From Alloprevotella sp. (GTDB taxonomy: Bacteria; Bacteroidota; Bacteroidia; Bacteroidales; Bacteroidaceae), in assembly GCA_017477205.1 (NCBI GenBank), contig JAFUXE010000066.1, forward strand, positions 1-9,142: 9,142 nucleotides of DNA, written 5' to 3'. Both the position numbers and the translations under genes were made by a program. The notes beneath the pieces were generated by a model. That model did no database searches, was not told the origin of the DNA, and worked only from the letters and a program-made list of their open reading frames with translations. Position 1 is the stretch's first letter. Every line of letters begins with the position of its first letter. This document shows, in pieces, positions 7,539-9,142 of this stretch.

Positions 7539-8747
7539 ATGAACAAGTATTTCTATGCCGAAGCCGGCTCGTCTCCCAGTACCAAGGCACTGAGCGTTGA
7601 AGAACTCATCGCCGCCGGAATCACTCCCGAAACCTTGGTGTGGCGCAAAGGAATGCCCGAATGGGTTCCTGCCAGCACCGTTCCCGAAGTGGCTCAAGCC
7701 TTCCCCGCTCCCGCGGCAGCACCTGCTCCCGTGGCACCGCCTCCCGCTCCGCAGCCTGCTCCTCAACCCGCCCCTGTGCCGACACCTCAGGCAGCTCCCG
7801 CTCCGCAGCCTGCTCCCGTTGAGCCTGTGCCTGCTCCTGCGCCTCAACCCGCCCCTGTGCCGACACCTCAGGTAGCCCCCGCTCCGCAGTCTGCCCCCGT
7901 TGAGCCTGTGCGTGCGCCCCTTCTCTATGGTCCACCTCCCAGGGACATCCCAACCCCTGCACCCATCCCTGACGCCGTAATGGAAGCCTTCCCCGGAGAG
8001 GGGAGAGTGGAAGGCTCCTCTGGCAGCAAACTTTGGATATGGATTGTGCTTGCCCTCGTCGTGCTGGGTGGCATCGGTGCCGGCCTGTTTTTCTTCCTCA
8101 GTAGCTCTGACAGCAACTCCGACGAGGAAGCCGACAAACCGAAGACTGAAAAGAAGGCCGAGGTGAAGCCCGTGGAAGCAAAGGCCGTGAGCGCGGAAGA
8201 CGTGTGGAAGACATTGTCGAATCCGCAACTCACCTTCGACGAGCTGAAAAGTCTGCAGGCGGCAGGCGCCAATCTTCCGGCAGAAGCCGACACGCTGGTA
8301 AGACGCCTCGAAGGATACTTCAACATCGCCAACCTGCTGCATGAAGGCAAGCTTGACGAGGCTTACAAGGCACAGGAGGAAACGAAAGCCCTCCTTCCTG
8401 CGCATGAGAACTTCCTGAATGCCGCATCCCGCAGCTTCGTGGACGGAGAGGGGAACGTCGTGAAGTACACCGCAGCGGCTGCCGAGAAGGCAAAGGCCGT
8501 GTTCGCAGCAAACTTCGCCCAGTACAAATCTTTCGCAGCACTGAACGAAATCGCCTCCAACGAGGAGGTTCGTAAGGCGCAGGAGGCACCCGCCGCCGCA
8601 CCTGCCGCACCTGCTCCCGCAAGACAGCAGGCTCGTCCCGTACAGCGCACAACGACAACGCCCGTAAGGACTACGCGAACGACAACGAGCAACGGCATGC
8701 GCGACGACGTAAGACGTCAGTTCGACCGCGCGCGTCGTGGATATTAA
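7539..8747 (+). CDS. GYF_2 (DUF4339)-domain single-pass membrane protein with Pro-rich repeat linker, function unknown
   Basis: Complete protein of 402 residues. Residues 1-52 are a GYF_2-type domain, recognised by the aromatic start (YFY), EELIAAGI, TLVWRKGMPEW and the end VPEV. GYF-type domains generally bind proline-rich peptides; here that is family knowledge only. The usual Gly-Pro-Phe before the helix is replaced by Lys-Ala-Leu (16-18). Residues 56-147 are a Pro/Ala/Gln linker with two 27-residue repeats (75-101, 102-128), then YGPPPRDIPTPAPI (130-143). A single transmembrane helix spans about 165-187 (LWIWIVLALVVLGG...). After it come an acidic then Lys-rich stretch (188-215), an alpha-helical region of about 130 residues that I do not recognise (loosely TPR-like, YFNIANLLHEGKLDEAYKAQ), an Ala/Pro segment, and an Arg/Thr-rich tail (362-402). 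There is no signal peptide. Lys164 before the helix and acids after it suggest N-in, C-out topology. It lies 47 bases after tamL and 30 before a paralogue. No function can be assigned. Confidence 0.88.
   Translation: MNKYFYAEAGSSPSTKALSVEELIAAGITPETLVWRKGMPEWVPASTVPEVAQAFPAPAAAPAPVAPPPAPQPAPQPAPVPTPQAAPAPQPAPVEPVPAPAPQPAPVPTPQVAPAPQSAPVEPVRAPLLYGPPPRDIPTPAPIPDAVMEAFPGEGRVEGSSGSKLWIWIVLALVVLGGIGAGLFFFLSSSDSNSDEEADKPKTEKKAEVKPVEAKAVSAEDVWKTLSNPQLTFDELKSLQAAGANLPAEADTLVRRLEGYFNIANLLHEGKLDEAYKAQEETKALLPAHENFLNAASRSFVDGEGNVVKYTAAAAEKAKAVFAANFAQYKSFAALNEIASNEEVRKAQEAPAAAPAAPAPARQQARPVQRTTTTPVRTTRTTTSNGMRDDVRRQFDRARRGY
7761..7911 (+). repeat. Tandem 81-base repeat encoding a 27-residue Pro/Ala/Gln unit
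   Basis: Two direct copies begin at 7761 and 7842, exactly 81 bases apart, so the frame is kept. Over the first 70 bases (7761-7830 against 7842-7911) only four bases differ; two of these change the protein (Ala to Val, Pro to Ser). The encoded unit begins PQPAPVPTPQ and continues to APVEPV. A partial related segment (PAPQPAP) lies just upstream. This is a recent in-frame duplication within the low-complexity linker. Confidence 0.88.
7921..7984 (+). repeat. Dispersed linker repeat, copy in the first GYF gene
   Basis: Bases 7924-7984 match 9082-9142 in the downstream gene with one mismatch in 61 (7931 T, 9089 C), the last 53 being identical. Bases 7921-7950 also match 9037-9066 with one mismatch. 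The repeat encodes LYGPPPRDIPTPAPI then PDAVM, in the same frame in both genes. The match runs to the window edge, so its real length is unknown. Confidence 0.9.
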
Positions 8748-8777
8748 GCACACCTGTTTCCTAAAGCCCAAAAGGTT
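8748..8777 (+). other. 30-base gap between the two GYF genes
   Basis: The short spacer between the TAA at 8745-8747 and the ATG at 8778 suggests the two GYF genes are co-transcribed. No hairpin terminator is visible. The purine run AAAAGG ends only two bases before the ATG, too close for a normal Shine-Dalgarno interaction. Confidence 0.5.
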
Positions 8778-9142
8778 ATGAGCCAGTATTATTTCACCGA
8801 CGCCGACTTCTCCTCGAAGGGACCGTTTGAAGTGCCCGACCTCCTTGCGCACGGCGTGACGGAGGAAACCCTCATCTGGCAGGAGGGCATGGAGGACTGG
8901 ATGCCTGCTGCCAAGGTGCCGGAGGTGAAGCGCGCCTTGGACAACAGGCCCATAAGGAGTGACGATAGCAAATCTGCAAGCAAGGGGAACCTGAGAGCCG
9001 CTCCCGCAGGAGGGAGGAGGATGGAGGCTCCGACCGTTCTCTATGGTCCACCTCCCAGCGACATCCTCCCTCCAGCACCAATCTATGGCCCACCTCCCAG
9101 GGACATCCCAACCCCTGCACCCATCCCTGACGCCGTAATGGA
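8778..9142 (+). CDS. Second GYF_2 (DUF4339)-domain protein, 3' end outside window
   Basis: Open from ATG 8778 to the right edge, giving 121 residues with no stop. Residues 1-52 form a GYF_2-type domain: MSQYYFTDAD, then KGPFEV with the family's Gly-Pro-Phe at 15-17, DLLAHGV, TLIWQEGMEDW, and VPEV at the end. It aligns with the upstream protein's N-terminus with one single-residue gap; from the shared TL(V/I)W onward 9 of 16 following residues are identical. A basic Ser/Lys/Arg/Gly linker (about 55-85) follows, unlike the Pro/Gln repeats of its neighbour. Two 14-residue units come next: YGPPPSDILPPAPI (89-102) and YGPPPRDIPTPAPI (103-116), then PDAVM, exactly as in the first gene. By homology I expect a transmembrane helix and a C-terminal domain beyond the window, but they are not visible. 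It is a tandem paralogue, function unknown. Confidence 0.85.
   Translation, partial: MSQYYFTDADFSSKGPFEVPDLLAHGVTEETLIWQEGMEDWMPAAKVPEVKRALDNRPIRSDDSKSASKGNLRAAPAGGRRMEAPTVLYGPPPSDILPPAPIYGPPPRDIPTPAPIPDAVM
9040..9123 (+). repeat. Tandem 42-base repeat encoding the 14-residue YGPPP unit
   Basis: Two direct copies, 9040-9081 and 9082-9123, each 42 bases and so in frame. They encode the units starting at Tyr89 and Tyr103. The second copy is closer to the single unit in the upstream gene (7924-7965) than to its own neighbour, because the first has Ser for Arg and Leu-Pro for Pro-Thr. This suggests the second copy was exchanged between the genes after the local duplication, or that the first has diverged. 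Confidence 0.85.

Noticed and set aside
7761..7911. Possible CRISPR-like or regulatory repeat array
   Set aside because: The repeats are two contiguous in-frame coding units in a Pro-rich linker, with no spacers and no nearby cas genes.
8748..8777. Possible intrinsic terminator between the GYF genes
   Set aside because: No self-complementary stem followed by a T-run can be drawn in these 30 bases.
7530..8852. Minus-strand 440-codon open frame spanning both GYF genes, with Arg/Gly/Cys repeats
   Set aside because: It is in register with both sense genes and its apparent repeats are only the reverse complement of the Pro/Ala linker repeats.

Overview
This window is a same-strand, GC-rich piece of a genome from the Bacteroidota, most likely Bacteroidales. 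The assignment rests on three things. A long TamB-type protein is paired with a TamA-like protein that carries a lipoprotein signal (TamL), an arrangement typical of this phylum. The starts lack convincing Shine-Dalgarno sites. The TamL conserved blocks follow the Bacteroidota form of the family. The high GC is unusual for Bacteroides proper and fits a GC-rich Prevotellaceae-like or related lineage, but genus cannot be fixed from this sequence.

Region 1 (1-7491) is a translocation and assembly module (TAM) operon. It begins inside or just after the start of tamB, a very long AsmA-like periplasm-spanning protein with an N-terminal membrane anchor. tamB overlaps by 11 bases the start of tamL, which encodes an outer-membrane Omp85-family lipoprotein with POTRA domains and a 16-stranded-type barrel. 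Together the products are expected to bridge the inner and outer membranes and support insertion of outer-membrane proteins and/or lipid transport to the outer membrane.

Region 2 (7539-9142) holds two tandem paralogous genes of unknown function, after a short AT-rich gap. Each encodes an N-terminal GYF_2-type (formerly DUF4339) domain followed by a proline-rich linker. The first is complete: GYF-like domain, long Pro/Ala repeat linker, one transmembrane helix, then an uncharacterised helical domain and an arginine-rich tail. The second runs off the window. The two GYF domains have diverged, but the linkers share a block that is nearly identical at the DNA level and contains the 14-residue unit YGPPPRDIPTPAPI, present once in the first gene and at least twice in the second. 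This is the least ordinary part of the window: a small tandem family of membrane-anchored GYF proteins with mobile or converting linker modules.

There are no tRNA, rRNA, CRISPR, insertion-sequence or clear terminator features. Long open frames on the minus strand are codon-bias shadows.
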